From: CAZWZG01 sp964638245 | GTDB taxonomy: Bacteria > Pseudomonadota > Alphaproteobacteria > Rhodobacterales > Rhodobacteraceae | DNA: 21,670 nucleotides | Direction of reading: 5' to 3' | Assembly: GCA_964638245.1 (NCBI GenBank) | Contig: CAZWZG010000040.1 | Coordinates: forward strand, 1 to 21,670 | Shown here: positions 20,592 to 21,670 of the stretch, in pieces | How the letters are laid out: the number at the start of each line of letters is the position of its first letter | Position numbering within the stretch: the stretch's first letter is position 1 | The notes under the pieces: model-generated | Told to the model about the DNA's origin: nothing | Databases searched by the model: none | Seen by the model: the letters and a program-made list of their open reading frames with translations, nothing else | Translations under genes and position numbers: made by a program

Positions 20592-21388
20592 CCGTCGCTC
20601 CCGGGTTGGATAAGGCCCGCGGTGCTGAGCGCGGCGACCGCTAAGGCCGCTCCAATCATGCTGTCAAAGCGGTCATAAAGTCCGCCGTGACCGGGCATGA
20701 TGCCGCTTGAGTCTTTCACGCCGTGGCGCCGCTTCAATGCGCTTTCGAGCATGTCACCCATCTGGCCTGCAAAGGCCACAACGACCGACAACCAGATCAA
20801 GCGCGGCGGGCCGGGCAGGATCGCCATAAACAGCGCGCCGATCAACGCAGCACCACACCAACCGGCCGCCGTGCCCGACCATGTTTTCTTGGGGCTGATG
20901 CGGGGGGCGAATTTCGGTCCGCCAATCATGCGGCCTGCGAAATAGCCCGCGACATCAGAAACAACGACAACAAGGCCCAACCAGATCATCCAGCCCGCAC
21001 CATAGGTTTCGCGGAAATAGATGATCGCGCCAGCGGCCGCGAGCAACAGCACTGCCGGTATGATCATGCCACGCCGAACGCCTTCCGGCATTGAAAGCGA
21101 CGCAGCGATTACGGCCAGAACGGCCACAGCGAGCCCGGCAAGAAAGGGCAGATACGCGAAAGAGAACGCGGCAAGCCCCCCGATCAGGGCCACACGCAAA
21201 GCATGTCCTGAGAACATGAGCCCCATTTCCCAGAAGATCACCGCAGTCAGGAGCGCGACGAAAAGCGCGAACACCAAACCGCCTTGCCACACGGCAAGAA
21301 GGCCAAGCCCGCCCAGAACGATTGCAGACAATGTTCGCCGACCGAGGTCTTCCCAGTGCCCGGATCGTCCCGGGTCGGCATTGCTCAC
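20588..21388 (-). CDS. cdsA: Phosphatidate cytidylyltransferase CdsA
   Basis: A 266-residue integral membrane enzyme forming CDP-diacylglycerol, the precursor of all phospholipids. About seven or eight hydrophobic segments are visible from residue 20 onward. The family signature near the C-terminus is intact: LKRRHGVKDSSGIMPGHGG followed by YDRFDS, including the metal-binding KD and DR-D residues. SPKKTWSGTAAGW, another conserved cytoplasmic segment, is present near residue 165. The start codon is GTG at 21388, which overlaps the uppS stop as GTGA. It also overlaps dxr at its end, so the three genes form a tight translational unit. Confidence 0.96.
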   Translation of the reverse strand: MSNADPGRSGHWEDLGRRTLSAIVLGGLGLLAVWQGGLVFALFVALLTAVIFWEMGLMFSGHALRVALIGGLAAFSFAYLPFLAGLAVAVLAVIAASLSMPEGVRRGMIIPAVLLLAAAGAIIYFRETYGAGWMIWLGLVVVVSDVAGYFAGRMIGGPKFAPRISPKKTWSGTAAGWCGAALIGALFMAILPGPPRLIWLSVVVAFAGQMGDMLESALKRRHGVKDSSGIMPGHGGLYDRFDSMIGAALAVAALSTAGLIQPGSDG

Positions 21389-21670
21389 GCCAGAACGGCG
21401 CCGAACCGTCGTTCGCGTTTTGCGAAACCGCTCAGCACCCGCGCGAATTCTTCGGCGGTGAAGTCCGGCCAGAGCGTGTCGATGAATTCATATTCCGAAT
21501 ACGCCGACTGCCAGAGCAGGAAGTTGGAAATCCGTGCCTCTCCGCTGGTGCGGATCACAAGGCAGGGATCAGGAAGAACATAGGTGTCAAGATAGCGCGC
21601 CAGCGTCTCGCCATCGACCGTTTCAGGATCAATGCGCCCGGCGGCAACTTCGCGGGCCAAACGCTTGGTG
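21385..21670 (-). CDS. uppS: Isoprenyl (undecaprenyl) diphosphate synthase, C-terminal part
   Basis: The frame runs off the window edge, so the N-terminus with the catalytic aspartate is missing; 94 residues of a family of about 240 are visible. The cis-prenyltransferase end is clear: LPDPCLVIRTSGEARISNFL (R and S residues that bind the diphosphate of IPP), LLWQSAYSEYEFIDTLWPDF, then the usual FAKRERRFG tail. It makes the C55 carrier lipid for cell-wall and envelope polymers. Its stop overlaps cdsA by four bases. An alternative TTG start near 21660 would give a fragment and is not believed. Confidence 0.95.
   Translation of the reverse strand, partial: TKRLAREVAAGRIDPETVDGETLARYLDTYVLPDPCLVIRTSGEARISNFLLWQSAYSEYEFIDTLWPDFTAEEFARVLSGFAKRERRFGAVLA

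Noticed and set aside
1..21670. Mobile elements, CRISPR arrays, tRNA or rRNA genes, phage genes
   Set aside because: No transposase, integrase, terminal inverted repeats, regular spaced repeats or cloverleaf sequences were seen. The gene content is core metabolism and cell biology throughout.

Overview
The window looks like chromosomal core DNA from an alphaproteobacterium of the Rhodobacteraceae (roseobacter or Rhodobacter group). The basis is the high GC content, a full-length CtrA with an adjacent SciP (DUF1153), a TrmFO/GluQ-RS pair, LpxI in place of LpxH, and the gene order uppS-cdsA-dxr-rseP-bamA-ompH-fabZ-lpxA-lpxI-lpxB. I see no insertion sequence, prophage, CRISPR array, tRNA or rRNA. 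The genes are tightly packed, and many neighbours overlap by 1 or 4 bases.

Layout. (1) 1-3050: the end of trmFO, a class I SAM methyltransferase and gluQ on the plus strand; hisI converges on gluQ; then an IscU/NifU-type scaffold-like protein. (2) 3116-4528: a soluble methyl-accepting chemotaxis-type protein with its extra domain at the C-terminus. (3) 4529-4896: a 368-base stretch that looks empty at first, but on the minus strand holds a 40-residue single-helix membrane peptide with a good ribosome binding site, an intrinsic terminator behind it, and an exact alphaproteobacterial LexA-type box (GTTC-N7-GTTC sense) in front. (4) 4897-10283, minus strand: sciP, ctrA, ligA and recG, joining cell-cycle control to DNA ligation and fork repair. 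(5) 10409-11545, plus strand: mnmA, closed by a hairpin. (6) 11599-21670, minus strand: an envelope-biogenesis cluster running uppS (partial), cdsA, dxr, rseP, a 44-residue membrane peptide, bamA, ompH, fabZ, lpxA, lpxI, lpxB.

How the genes work together. The envelope cluster joins isoprenoid precursor and carrier-lipid synthesis (dxr, uppS), phospholipid activation (cdsA), site-2 proteolysis (rseP), outer-membrane protein assembly (bamA, ompH) and lipid A synthesis (fabZ, lpxA, lpxI, lpxB). trmFO, gluQ and mnmA modify tRNA. SciP antagonises CtrA in Caulobacter; here its gene lies directly upstream of ctrA, and the gap between them carries TTAAC-type CtrA half-sites and three GGGTAAC heptamers.

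The best candidate for something undescribed is the LexA-boxed membrane peptide behind recG. It resembles SOS-induced small membrane effectors such as SidA or TisB in logic (small size, one helix, LexA box), not in recognised sequence. All promoter and box calls are by eye and need comparative or transcript data.
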